64,000 nt of DNA from AV40 sp035568175 (GTDB lineage: Bacteria; Verrucomicrobiota; Verrucomicrobiia; Chthoniobacterales; UBA10450): contig DATMON010000004.1 in the NCBI GenBank assembly GCA_035568175.1, forward strand, positions 124,001-188,000. Direction: 5' to 3'. Both the position numbers and the translations under genes were made by a program. The notes under the pieces were generated by a model. The model saw only the letters and a program-made list of their open reading frames with translations, was not told where the DNA came from and did no database searches. Of the stretch, positions 50,024 through 59,061 are shown one piece after another (positions within the stretch are counted from its first letter, which is position 1; every line of letters begins with the position of its first letter).

Positions 50024-51208
50024 TTATTTCCCGCTTAAACCGGGGATACGCCCGTAACCAACAAACACCGGGCCGGGCTCGCCGTTCGATTTCGACTTCG
50101 CGCGTTCCACTTTGAAATCGAAAACACTCACACCTGATCGCGACTGGCCTTTGTAAGCGAGCCGCTCGCTCGCGCCGATCATAATTCGCTGGTTTGTGCC
50201 GTTTTCGCGTCCGAGATAAATCATCGTCTGCGTAATGTCCGGGTCGCGGCTAACTCCGTAGCTGGTCGCCCAAAAAAGCAAATCGCCCGGCTTGAGCGCG
50301 TCGAGCTCGAAGCTGTCGTCGCGCTGCGCAAGCACGGCCTGAAAATTTCCGGCTTTTCGCACCCAGATGTATTGCTCGCGGGCGTCGCGTGGCACGTCTT
50401 TGATTCCGCACTTCGACAACACGTAATAAATGAAACCGGAGCAATCCAGCCCGCCATTCGCCGGCTCGGCCGACGCATATTTGTAGCCGAGATTTTGCGT
50501 CGTCAGGTTGAGACCCAGATCGATTACTCTCTTAACTTCCGGCGAATAACTCTTTGAATCCGAAATCTCTGTAACGGGAGTCGGAGCGTTTGGAATTCCT
50601 GCTTTCTTAGTGATCGGCGACGAACTCGGTGAGGTCGCCCGCTTGATCATCGGGGGCAAACTCGGCATTGGTCGGGAGACTGGCGTTTCCGTTGGAGTCG
50701 GTGTCTCGACCGGAGTTTCAATCGGCATGGGCGTCGCTGTCGTTGTCGGAACCGGCGTCATTTTCGGTATGGGAATTATTCTCGGGGTTGACCTCCGTCG
50801 TGAACGCGGTCCCGGGCTAATTGGACGCACTGGCTCGAAATATTGTGTTTGGCCTTGCTCGGCTCGAGTCGGCGTTCTTGATTCAACTGCGGCTGGCGCA
50901 GGCGGCGGCGTCCCGCGCGGCTGCGCGGTTGCCGTTGTGCTGACAGGTGGCGATGGGCTGATCGACGGAAGCGGAGTTCCGCTTGGCGAAGAAGTCGGCG
51001 TTTCGCTTGCCGACGGTGATGGTGTAATAGTCGGCGTCGGAGAAGTTTTCTTTTTCCTTCGAGGTTTCGGAGTTGGCGTCGGCCGAACGAAGAGTTTTTT
51101 TAGTTTCTCACCGAACGATTCGCCTTGTTCCTGAGTTCCGCGCGCCAGAGCAGCGCTCATCGCAATCGTCACCGCGATCGCAAATACGAAACGCAGTTTC
51201 CTTTTCAC
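50024..51208 (-). CDS. Exported NlpC/P60-family protein with Thr/Pro-rich linker
   Basis: A 394-residue exported protein from GTG 51208. A signal peptide (FVFAIAVTIAMSAALA) is followed by about 180 residues rich in Thr, Pro and Ser, then an NlpC/P60 domain (about 225-390). The catalytic Cys is in GGLDCSGFIYYVL and the domain has the usual LKPGDLLFW. At the position of the catalytic His, where HVGIYLG is normal, the sequence reads QTMIYLG. Activity is therefore doubtful unless another residue substitutes. Peptidoglycan binding or hydrolysis is the family role. Confidence 0.8.
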   Translation of the reverse strand: MKRKLRFVFAIAVTIAMSAALARGTQEQGESFGEKLKKLFVRPTPTPKPRRKKKTSPTPTITPSPSASETPTSSPSGTPLPSISPSPPVSTTATAQPRGTPPPAPAAVESRTPTRAEQGQTQYFEPVRPISPGPRSRRRSTPRIIPIPKMTPVPTTTATPMPIETPVETPTPTETPVSRPMPSLPPMIKRATSPSSSPITKKAGIPNAPTPVTEISDSKSYSPEVKRVIDLGLNLTTQNLGYKYASAEPANGGLDCSGFIYYVLSKCGIKDVPRDAREQYIWVRKAGNFQAVLAQRDDSFELDALKPGDLLFWATSYGVSRDPDITQTMIYLGRENGTNQRIMIGASERLAYKGQSRSGVSVFDFKVERAKSKSNGEPGPVFVGYGRIPGLSGK

Positions 51209-51222
51209 GCAACGGTGAGCGG

Positions 51223-52557
51223 TCAGCCGGCCAGCTCCTGGAGCACAGCTTGGTTCATTCGAATGCCAGCTTCGAGATTTTCCAGCGGAAAATTTTCATT
51301 GGGCGAATGCGCCCGGCAATCTTGCAACGCCAAGCCGATCAATAGCGTTTCGACCCCGAGAATTTTTCGGAAATCGGAGACGATTGGGATGCTGCCGCCT
51401 TCGCGAATAAGCGCGACGTCCTTGTTGAATGATTTCTTCAACGCACGTTGCGCGGCCTTGCCGAATTTGCTGTGCGGATCGGTCAAATACCACGGACCGC
51501 TGTGACCGCTCTGCATCTCCAGGGTCACTCCCAGCGGCAGATTTTTTTGAAGATGTTTTTTCACAAGATCGACAATCGCATCGCCTTCTTGATTTGGCAC
51601 CAAACGAAACGTCAGCTTCGCCATCGCGTGACTCGGCAACACGGTTTTGGTTCCGGGGCCTTGATAACCACTGCCCATTCCGTTGATCTCCGCTGTCGGC
51701 CGCGCCCAAATCCTTTCAAGCGTGCTAAAACCCTTTTCGCCAAAAAGCGCGGCGGCGCCGGTTTCCTTGAACATTTCGCCGTCCGCGTCGATCGGCAGTT
51801 TTCTCCACATCTCGCGCTCCCAATCTTCCAATGGCAAAACGTCATCATAAAAACCTTTAACCGCGACGTGGCCATTTTCGTCGTGCAAGGTGGCAAGCAA
51901 TTTTGCCAACGCGGTGGCTGGATTGGCTACGGCGCCGCCGAAAATTCCCGAATGCAGATCCATTTTCGGACCGGTGACCTTGATTTCCAGCGCGGCGACT
52001 CCGCGCAAACCGTAACTGATTGTCGGCGTCCGCGGCGCGATCATTCCCGTGTCGGAGACCAAAACCACGTCGCATTTCAACGCCTCGCGGTTGTCGGTTA
52101 AGAATTTTCCCAGATTTTGACTCCCAACTTCCTCTTCGCCCTCGATGACAAGATCGACATTCACCGGGAGGTCGCCGTTTTTCCCGATCGTTTCCTGCAA
52201 ACCGAGGATGTGCGAGAAGATTTGGCCTTTGTTATCGGTCGCGCCGCGCGCGAAGACGTAGCCTTTCTTCAAAACCGGTTCGAACGGCGGCGAGTCCCAC
52301 AATTCGAGCGGGTCCGGCGGTTGCACATCGTAATGTCCGTAAATCAAGACAGTCGGCCGGCCGTTGCGATGTTTGTTGCGCGCCCAAACGATTGGATGAC
52401 CCGGCGTCGGAACGACTTTCGATTCCAATCCGATCTTTTCGAGCTTTTGCGAAACCCAGGCGGCGCAGTCACGAACCTTGTCGGCATATTTTGCGTCCGT
52501 CGAAACGCTTGGAAATCGCAGGAAGGAATAATACTCCTCAAGATAATTGTCGCGCAT
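51223..52557 (-). CDS. M20-family metallopeptidase (dipeptidase type)
   Basis: A 444-residue di-zinc peptidase from ATG 52557. Metal-site motifs are YGHYDVQPPDP (His, Asp), ARGATDNKGQ (bridging Asp) and EGEEEVGS (catalytic Glu pair), with a late His in RAHSPNEN. The dimerisation lid domain (about 190-350) is present. The closest known groups are carnosinase-like/CNDP dipeptidases; the substrate is unknown. It lies 14 bases before the NlpC-type gene on the same strand, so peptide recycling is a possible joint role. Confidence 0.9.
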   Translation of the reverse strand: MRDNYLEEYYSFLRFPSVSTDAKYADKVRDCAAWVSQKLEKIGLESKVVPTPGHPIVWARNKHRNGRPTVLIYGHYDVQPPDPLELWDSPPFEPVLKKGYVFARGATDNKGQIFSHILGLQETIGKNGDLPVNVDLVIEGEEEVGSQNLGKFLTDNREALKCDVVLVSDTGMIAPRTPTISYGLRGVAALEIKVTGPKMDLHSGIFGGAVANPATALAKLLATLHDENGHVAVKGFYDDVLPLEDWEREMWRKLPIDADGEMFKETGAAALFGEKGFSTLERIWARPTAEINGMGSGYQGPGTKTVLPSHAMAKLTFRLVPNQEGDAIVDLVKKHLQKNLPLGVTLEMQSGHSGPWYLTDPHSKFGKAAQRALKKSFNKDVALIREGGSIPIVSDFRKILGVETLLIGLALQDCRAHSPNENFPLENLEAGIRMNQAVLQELAG

Positions 52558-52589
52558 GGCCAAAACCTAATCAGTTTTTTGCTTTTTGC

Positions 52590-53930
52590 CTACGACTTCC
52601 GTCGTAGTTGGACTCGCATCAGATAAACGACCGACGCGATTGCCAACACGATCCCAGTCACAGCAAATTCGCGCACGGTTGCGTGGCTGAGAATCCAAAT
52701 GATGGCGACGATCGCCAGCGCCGGCACAATCTTCATTCCAGGAAAATTAAACGGCGCGCCATCGGAGCGAACGTCGCGTTGCAGCAGAACCCAGCAACCG
52801 GCGCAACAAAGGAAATACATCAACAAAACGGCGACGTTTGATAGCACCGCGAGTTGCTCAAATGTCCCGCTGACTGACAACGCGAACGCGAGCGTCGCGT
52901 AAGTGATGATCGCAACGTCGGGCGACCGATAACGCGGATGGACGTGCGCAAAAAATTCCGGCAAAGCGCCATCGCGGCCAAAGGCGAAAATCATTCGTGG
53001 CGAACTAAGGATGTCGCTGGTGACAAATCCGAAGGCCGAGATGGTTGCGCCCGCGAGCAAGATGGTGCGGCCCAGGTTCCCGAGAAATTTGACGGCCGAT
53101 TCAGCAAGCGGCGCGTCCGGATAATTTGCGAGATCGGCGCCGAGGGTTCCTTGCGCGACAATTTGAATCAAAACATAAATGATGGTGGTGACGACGAGCG
53201 CGAGATAGGCGGAACGCGGAACGGTCCGCGCCGGATTTTTCACTTCGCCGCTCGGGATCAATGCCACCTCGATTCCGACAAACGCAAAAATTAATAGAAT
53301 AACTGTGTCACCTAACGCTTTGCTGCTGGGCCAAATCGACCAGGTAAGATTCGGCGCGTGAATAAAAAATAGTCCCGCGCCGATGAACAAGAGCAGTGGC
53401 AGAATTTTCGCGAAAGTAATTATCGTCACGGCGCCGGCACCCTTCCGCACGCCGCGGATGTTGATGAACACAAGCGAACCGTAAACCGCGAGCATGACAA
53501 CGATCCGCATGACCGGGCTGCCGAGAGACGGAATCACCAGTGCAATTGAGTTCGCCAGCACGTTCACAACACCAGCGACCGCGCCGAGTGCTGTTAGAAA
53601 ATAAAGGATGCCGGCGAGAAATCCGACGTAACGACCAAAGGCAACTTCGACGTAAGCGTAAAGTCCGCCGGTCAACGAGACGCGACTCCCAGCAATCGCG
53701 AAACAAGTGACGAACAAAACCATGGCAATCGCGCAACAAACGAATGCCAGCGGTGCTGCTGGACCGAGACCTTTCGCAACCATCGCCGGAATCACAAAAA
53801 TCCCAGCGCCAATCGTTGAGCTGATAATATTCGCTGTTAGCGCGGGAATTCCGATCCCGCGGACGAGTTGATGATCGACGTTTTCTGCGCGTTGGATCGA
53901 GATCGTTTCGTCGGCGGCCACGGGCGGCAT
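52590..53930 (-). CDS. APC-family amino acid permease
   Basis: A 446-residue transporter from ATG 53930 with about twelve membrane helices. The first helix has the APC motif SSTIGAGIFVIPAMVAKGLGP; GGLYAYVEVAFGRYVGFLAGILYF and AFVGIEVALIPSGEVKNPARTVPRS are typical. The substrate cannot be told from sequence alone. It ends 32 bases before the M20 peptidase start on the same strand, suggesting uptake of amino acids or peptides linked to hydrolysis. It diverges from smc. Confidence 0.88.
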   Translation of the reverse strand: MPPVAADETISIQRAENVDHQLVRGIGIPALTANIISSTIGAGIFVIPAMVAKGLGPAAPLAFVCCAIAMVLFVTCFAIAGSRVSLTGGLYAYVEVAFGRYVGFLAGILYFLTALGAVAGVVNVLANSIALVIPSLGSPVMRIVVMLAVYGSLVFINIRGVRKGAGAVTIITFAKILPLLLFIGAGLFFIHAPNLTWSIWPSSKALGDTVILLIFAFVGIEVALIPSGEVKNPARTVPRSAYLALVVTTIIYVLIQIVAQGTLGADLANYPDAPLAESAVKFLGNLGRTILLAGATISAFGFVTSDILSSPRMIFAFGRDGALPEFFAHVHPRYRSPDVAIITYATLAFALSVSGTFEQLAVLSNVAVLLMYFLCCAGCWVLLQRDVRSDGAPFNFPGMKIVPALAIVAIIWILSHATVREFAVTGIVLAIASVVYLMRVQLRRKS

Positions 53931-54030
53931 CGTGCGTGATTTGACCGGTTGAAGCAAGAGGGATTGATATCGCCTCCGAGCCCCAAATGTTGCGGTTGGG
54001 CCTCCCGGCAAACCCACCAATGGTGTGATT

Positions 54031-54058
54031 TTGCTTGTCACGCCACAAAGGCTATTAT
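54031..54058 (+). promoter_or_regulatory. Candidate promoter of smc
   Basis: TTGCTT (54031-54036), 16-base spacer, TATTAT (54053-54058), 37 bases before ATG 54096. The first 13 bases, TTGCTTGTCACGC, also occur at 307-319. Confidence 0.45.
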
Positions 54059-54095
54059 ATTGCCCTCTAAGACTGATTTTTTGGGCCCCGGCCGC

Positions 54096-57000
54096 ATGCA
54101 TTTACTATCGCTCGAGCTCTTCGGCTTCAAATCCTTCGCCGACAAAACTCTCTTCAATTTTCACGAAGGCGTTACCGCAATCGTCGGCCCGAACGGTTGC
54201 GGCAAATCCAATTTGCTCGACGCGATCCGCTGGGTGCTGGGCGAACAGTCCGCCAAATCGCTTCGCGGCGACGAAATGGCCGACGTCATTTTCAACGGCA
54301 CCGACAATCGCAAACCGCTCAGCTTCGCTGAAGTCTCGCTCACCTTCACCGATTGCGCGTCCGAGTTGAATGTCGATTGGCACGATGTGCGCGTGACTCG
54401 CCGTGTTTATCGCGACGGCAATTCGGAATATTTGCTCAACAAAACGGCGTGTCGTTTGAAGGACATCCAAAATCTTTTCGCTGACACCGGCGTCGGCCGC
54501 TCCGCCTACTCGATGATGGAGCAAGGCAAGATCGACATGATCTTGAGCTCGCGACCGGAAGATCGGCGCGCGATTTTCGAAGAAGCAGCCGGTATTACCA
54601 AATACAAAACGCAAAAGCGGGAAGCGCTGCGGAAACTCGAAGCGACGGAAGCGAATCTTCTTCGGATCGGGGACGTGATTAAAGAAGTGAAGCGGCAGAT
54701 CGGCTCGCTTCAACGTCAGGCCGGAAAAGCCAGACGTTATCAAGCGTTGCACGCCGACCTGCGCGTTCTCGAAACGCATCACTCGAAAAAACAACTGGCC
54801 GCGCTCGACGCCGATCTCGCTCATTGCCGGGCCGAGATCGAGAAGATTGCAACCTCGGAGCAGACGTCGCGCGCCGGGATCGATCGCGGCGAAACCGAAC
54901 TAGCCGAAGAACGTCGCGCGCTGGACAAGATCGACATCGAAGTTGCGGACATCCGCGCCGAAGCGCAACGATTACAAAGCGAGGTTGCGGCGCATCGGAG
55001 CCGGATTGAATTCAATCGGCAACGCAAAGAGGAATTGGCCGACTTGATCGAGCGCGCACGAGGCGACATCGCTACCGCCGAAAACAAACGAAAGCAGCAC
55101 GCCGCCCAGATTCGTGAGAGCGACGCACTGATTGAAAAAACGCAGCGCTTTCTCCAATCGAAACAAGACGAACTCGCCAAAATAACCGAGTTGCTCGACA
55201 AACTACGCGCCAAACGCGAAGCGAGTCAGACCGATCGCGAAATGGCGCGCGCGTCGCTTTCAAAATACGAGGCGCGCATCGACAAGCTGGAGGACGAATT
55301 GGCTGGAATTACCGCGAGACGCGAGCTGACAGAGGAACAGATCCGACAAATCTTCTCAGAAACAAAAGAGGCGACGAAAGCCCGTGAGAAAATTGCGGCG
55401 GAGATTGTGGCCGCGCACAATGCCACCGAGAGCGAGCAAAAGAAGTTGGAACAGCTGCTCGCGCAATCGCAAATGGCTGAAACGAATTTGCGCCGGCAGC
55501 AAGAGCTGCTCGCAAATGCCGAGAGCGAACTTACGACGTTAGAGCGCACACTCGCCGAGAAACGATCGAGTCTTGAGATTTTGCGTCAGCTCAACGCCGA
55601 AGGCGAAGGACTCGCACAGGGTTCGCGGGCGGTCCTTAAAGGTTTGGACGATCCGGAGCGCTTTCGAGACGCGATCGCCGGCTCACTCGTCGCCCAGATC
55701 GATGTCGATCCAAGATTTATTCCCGCGATCGAGGCCGCGCTCGGAAGAAATCTGCACGCGGTGATTTTGAAGGATGGGCAAAGCGCCGAAGAGATCCTCG
55801 GGCGGTTGACGAAAAAGAAATTGGGGCAGGCCGCGTTGTTCGTTCCCAAGCTCGGCGCTTCAACTCAGGAATCGGTCCGCAAAAGTCTGCCGAAAGGCGC
55901 GCTGGCCTGGGCGGTTGATAAAATTGTCGCGCCGCGTGGGGTCGAGCCTGTGATTCGTCAATTACTCAGCGGCGTCCTCATTTTCGCTAAACTCGAGCAG
56001 GCCCTCGCCTGCAAGAGAGATGAACCGACCCTGGCAATGGCGACGCTCGACGGCGAATTCGTCTCGGTGGAGGGAATTGTTTTCGGCGGGAGCAGCACCG
56101 TAAAATCGGACTCGTTGCTCGAACGCAGGGCGCGGGTGGCGGCATTGGACAAAGAAGAAACCGAATGCGCTAAGCAGCGCGAGATCCTCATCCAAAAACG
56201 TGATCAAGCGAAAGCCAATGTCGAAAGTGCTTCGCGCCAGCTGGACGAAGGCCGCGCGCAGTATCAAGGCGCGCATCTGTCGCATTCGACCTCGGCCAAC
56301 AAGATCTCGCTGCTACAAGCGGAAGAAAAAGAAGCCGGACGTAAGATCGAAAATCTCAAATCGGAAAAGAAAACGCTCGAGCAACAAATTGAAGCCGCCG
56401 GCGAGCGTGTCGGCGCACTCGAAGATGAATTGAGTGAGGCGCAAGCTGAACTTGCTGAACACGAAGCTGCACAAAGTGACGCCGAAAAGGACGAGAAAGG
56501 CGCGCGAACGCAGGAAGAAAAAACGCTCGAGAGTCTGAATGAGTTGCGGCTCGCGATCGCCACTGCCCGTCAGCGTCACGAAAGTTTGGAAGCGCAACGC
56601 CAACCGATGGCCGCGCGTGACACTGAGTTGGTGGAACTAATCGCGGCGCGCCGGGCCGATATCGCCAGCTATGAAAGCAAGCTGGCAACGCAAGCGCAGG
56701 AAAGCCGCGATGCCGAAGTTGCGATCAAAGAGCAAACCGCGCGTGCCGCTGAAGCGGAGTCAGCCGCGAGTAAAATTTCGTCACAAAGAGCAGCTCGGGT
56801 CGCTTCGGTTGAGAAGCGGGAAACGGAATTGCGAGGTTTACGCAATTCGCTGAGCGAGCTGCTAGAGAAGCGTGGTCATCAGCAAGTCCGCGAATCGCAA
56901 TTGCAAATGCAGATCGAAAACCTCGCGGAAAACATTTCGCGCCGTTACCAGATTGATCTTCGCGCGTTTAGCCCCGACGAAACTGTATTCGGCAAGACTT

Positions 57001-57821
57001 TGCGCGCGCAATTGAAGCGGTCCGAAAAAGAAGTCGCCACCAAGGACGATGTCGATCTTCCCGACGGCGAACTACAAACGCTGATCGCCGATCTTAACCG
57101 GCAACTCGACAACATGGGCCCGGTCAATCTCGACGCGGTCCAGGAATACGACGAGTTGGAAGAGCGCTTTAAATTTCTTGAGACGCAAAACAACGATCTC
57201 ACCAATTCGCGGCGCGAACTGCTCGACGTGATCTCACGGATCAATTCGACGACCAAGAAGCTGTTTGCCGAGACCTTCGCGCAGGTCCGAGCCAACTTTA
57301 AGGAAATGTTCGCCGAGCTCTTCGGTGGCGGCCGGGCCGATCTCTCATTGCTGGATGAAAACGATCCGCTCAACTGCGGGATCGAAATTTCAGCAAAGCC
57401 GCCCGGCAAACAATTGCAAAGCATCTCGCTCCTCAGCGGCGGTGAGCGGGCGATGACCGCGGTCGCGCTTCTTTTCGCAATTTACATGGTACGTCCAAGT
57501 CCGTTTTGCGTGCTCGACGAAATCGACGCGCCACTCGATGAAAGCAATATCAATCGTTTCGTCCGCATGCTCGATCGTTTCATCGCTCAAAGCCAATTCG
57601 TCATCATCACTCACAATAAACGCACGATCTCAAAGGCGGAGGTGCTTTATGGCGTGACGATGGAAGAGCGCGGCGTGAGCAAATTGGTCGGGATGAAATT
57701 GACCGCACCGCCAGCCACCGAACAAACGCCGCCGCAGCGCGAACCCGCTTCTTCACAACGTCAATTCGCTCTGGCGGAAAACGGGCACGGCGAACAAAAG
57801 ACCAGCCGAGCCGGGCGTTAG
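54096..57821 (+). CDS. smc: Chromosome segregation protein SMC
   Basis: A 1241-residue condensin ATPase. From ATG 54096: MHLLSLELFGFKSFADKT, Walker A GPNGCGKSN at 31-39, long coiled coils (about 170-510 and 650-1020), and a hinge at about 515-640 (RAVLKGLDDPERFRDAIAG, GQAALFVPKL). The C-terminal head has the signature LLSGGERAMTAVALLF and Walker B FCVLDEIDAPLDESN. A short polar tail follows. scpA and scpB are not adjacent. Three copies of the 10-mer motif lie in the gene. Confidence 0.97.
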   Translation: MHLLSLELFGFKSFADKTLFNFHEGVTAIVGPNGCGKSNLLDAIRWVLGEQSAKSLRGDEMADVIFNGTDNRKPLSFAEVSLTFTDCASELNVDWHDVRVTRRVYRDGNSEYLLNKTACRLKDIQNLFADTGVGRSAYSMMEQGKIDMILSSRPEDRRAIFEEAAGITKYKTQKREALRKLEATEANLLRIGDVIKEVKRQIGSLQRQAGKARRYQALHADLRVLETHHSKKQLAALDADLAHCRAEIEKIATSEQTSRAGIDRGETELAEERRALDKIDIEVADIRAEAQRLQSEVAAHRSRIEFNRQRKEELADLIERARGDIATAENKRKQHAAQIRESDALIEKTQRFLQSKQDELAKITELLDKLRAKREASQTDREMARASLSKYEARIDKLEDELAGITARRELTEEQIRQIFSETKEATKAREKIAAEIVAAHNATESEQKKLEQLLAQSQMAETNLRRQQELLANAESELTTLERTLAEKRSSLEILRQLNAEGEGLAQGSRAVLKGLDDPERFRDAIAGSLVAQIDVDPRFIPAIEAALGRNLHAVILKDGQSAEEILGRLTKKKLGQAALFVPKLGASTQESVRKSLPKGALAWAVDKIVAPRGVEPVIRQLLSGVLIFAKLEQALACKRDEPTLAMATLDGEFVSVEGIVFGGSSTVKSDSLLERRARVAALDKEETECAKQREILIQKRDQAKANVESASRQLDEGRAQYQGAHLSHSTSANKISLLQAEEKEAGRKIENLKSEKKTLEQQIEAAGERVGALEDELSEAQAELAEHEAAQSDAEKDEKGARTQEEKTLESLNELRLAIATARQRHESLEAQRQPMAARDTELVELIAARRADIASYESKLATQAQESRDAEVAIKEQTARAAEAESAASKISSQRAARVASVEKRETELRGLRNSLSELLEKRGHQQVRESQLQMQIENLAENISRRYQIDLRAFSPDETVFGKTLRAQLKRSEKEVATKDDVDLPDGELQTLIADLNRQLDNMGPVNLDAVQEYDELEERFKFLETQNNDLTNSRRELLDVISRINSTTKKLFAETFAQVRANFKEMFAELFGGGRADLSLLDENDPLNCGIEISAKPPGKQLQSISLLSGGERAMTAVALLFAIYMVRPSPFCVLDEIDAPLDESNINRFVRMLDRFIAQSQFVIITHNKRTISKAEVLYGVTMEERGVSKLVGMKLTAPPATEQTPPQREPASSQRQFALAENGHGEQKTSRAGR

Positions 57822-57859
57822 TCGGTCGGCATTTCGCGCAAAAAAATTTTGCGCGCGAT

Positions 57860-57869
57860 TGTCGATCTT
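57860..57869. repeat. Copy of the AAGATCGACA motif in the pdhA leader
   Basis: TGTCGATCTT lies between the smc stop and pdhA ATG 57886, outside any assigned reading frame. Together with the copy at 32221 it shows that the motif is not a codon-usage artefact. Confidence 0.7.
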
Positions 57870-57885
57870 GCGTAAAATTGGGCCG

Positions 57886-58932
57886 ATGCTTCAAACGGCA
57901 CCGCGCGGAAAAAAATCTTCGTCCAAGAAAGCGGCGCCGAAAGCCGGGGTGCACGAGCGATTTATGGAAGCGTTTCGCTGGATGCTGCTCGCACGCATTC
58001 TCGAGGACAAACTGCGAAGTCTTTATCGCGGTGGCATGATCGTTGGCGGCGTGTATCTCGGCCGAGGCCAGGAAGCAGTCAGCGCGGCGTGCGGAACGTT
58101 TTTGCAAAAGGGCGATGTGTTCGGCCCGCTCATTCGCGATCAGGCCGGGCGTTCGGCGTTCGGGGAACCGTTGTTGGACGTAGTCCGAACATATCTCGGC
58201 TCGGTCAAAGGGCCGATGCGCGGCCGCGACGGCAATATTCATCGGGGCCGGCCGCGCGAGAACCAACTGGCGATGATCAGCCATCTCGGCGCGATGATCC
58301 CGGTAATGGTGGGCAAGCTGCTGGCGAAGCGGATGAAGGGCGAGAAAGGGTTTGTCGGACTAACAACGCTTGGCGAAGGCGGAATGCAGACCGGCGCGTC
58401 ACATGAAGGCTTGAACATTGCCGCGGTCGAACAAGTGCCGTTGGTAGTGGTGGTCACGAACAATCATTGGGCCTATTCCACGCCTAACGAACGTGAGTTC
58501 GCTTGTGCGAGCCTGGTCGATCGCGCGATCGGGTACGGCTACGAAGGGCACACGATCGACGGGACCGATCTGAACCAGTGTCTGGAAGTCGTTGAGACGG
58601 CGGTGAAGCGAGCACGCGCCGGGCGTCCCCCGCAGTTAGTTGTCGCTGAGGTTTTGCGACTGGCCGGCCACGGCGAACATGACGACGCCAGTTACGTTCC
58701 GGCGGAGATGAAGAATCAGCCATTCGCACAGGATCCGGTCGCGCGGACCGAAAAATTCATTCTCGACAAGGGTTTGCTTGATCGCGATGCGCTGCAACAG
58801 ATGCGGGCCGAGATTGCAAAGCAAGTGGACGAAGCGGTGGCAACAGCGCAGCAGGAAGAGACACCGGTGGCAAGCGAGGAAGATTGGAGCGCGCTTTCTA
58901 CGAGTGAGTTAACCGATTCGCCTGCTGAATGA
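57886..58932 (+). CDS. pdhA: Pyruvate dehydrogenase E1 component, alpha subunit
   Basis: A 348-residue thiamine-diphosphate-dependent subunit that decarboxylates pyruvate. From ATG 57886 a basic 25-residue N-terminus leads to FRWMLLARILEDKLRSLYRGG. The cofactor motif is GEGGMQTGASHEGLNIAA...VVTNN, with Glu in place of the usual Asp of GDG. The phosphorylation-loop equivalent is normal for bacteria. pdhB and pdhC follow; the E3 gene is elsewhere. A related 2-oxoacid E1 cannot be excluded by eye. Confidence 0.93.
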   Translation: MLQTAPRGKKSSSKKAAPKAGVHERFMEAFRWMLLARILEDKLRSLYRGGMIVGGVYLGRGQEAVSAACGTFLQKGDVFGPLIRDQAGRSAFGEPLLDVVRTYLGSVKGPMRGRDGNIHRGRPRENQLAMISHLGAMIPVMVGKLLAKRMKGEKGFVGLTTLGEGGMQTGASHEGLNIAAVEQVPLVVVVTNNHWAYSTPNEREFACASLVDRAIGYGYEGHTIDGTDLNQCLEVVETAVKRARAGRPPQLVVAEVLRLAGHGEHDDASYVPAEMKNQPFAQDPVARTEKFILDKGLLDRDALQQMRAEIAKQVDEAVATAQQEETPVASEEDWSALSTSELTDSPAE

Positions 58933-59054
58933 CGAAGGTCGAATGACGAATTACGAAATAATGTCGAAGCACGAAGTCCAACGGACAAGGTTTTCGATCT
59001 TTCGTCATTCGAATTTCGGATTTCGTTCGTCACTCGTCATTCGTCATTCGTCAT
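58928..59054. repeat. Heptamer repeats around the pdhA-pdhB gap
   Basis: AATGACGAA occurs at 58928-58936 (overlapping the pdhA stop TGA) and 58942-58950. Its complement TCGTCAT is repeated in tandem at 59027-59054 (four units, the first TCGTCAC) and once near 59002. The two arms could fold into one long hairpin spanning the gap. Confidence 0.75.
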
Positions 59055-59061
59055 TCCCCTA

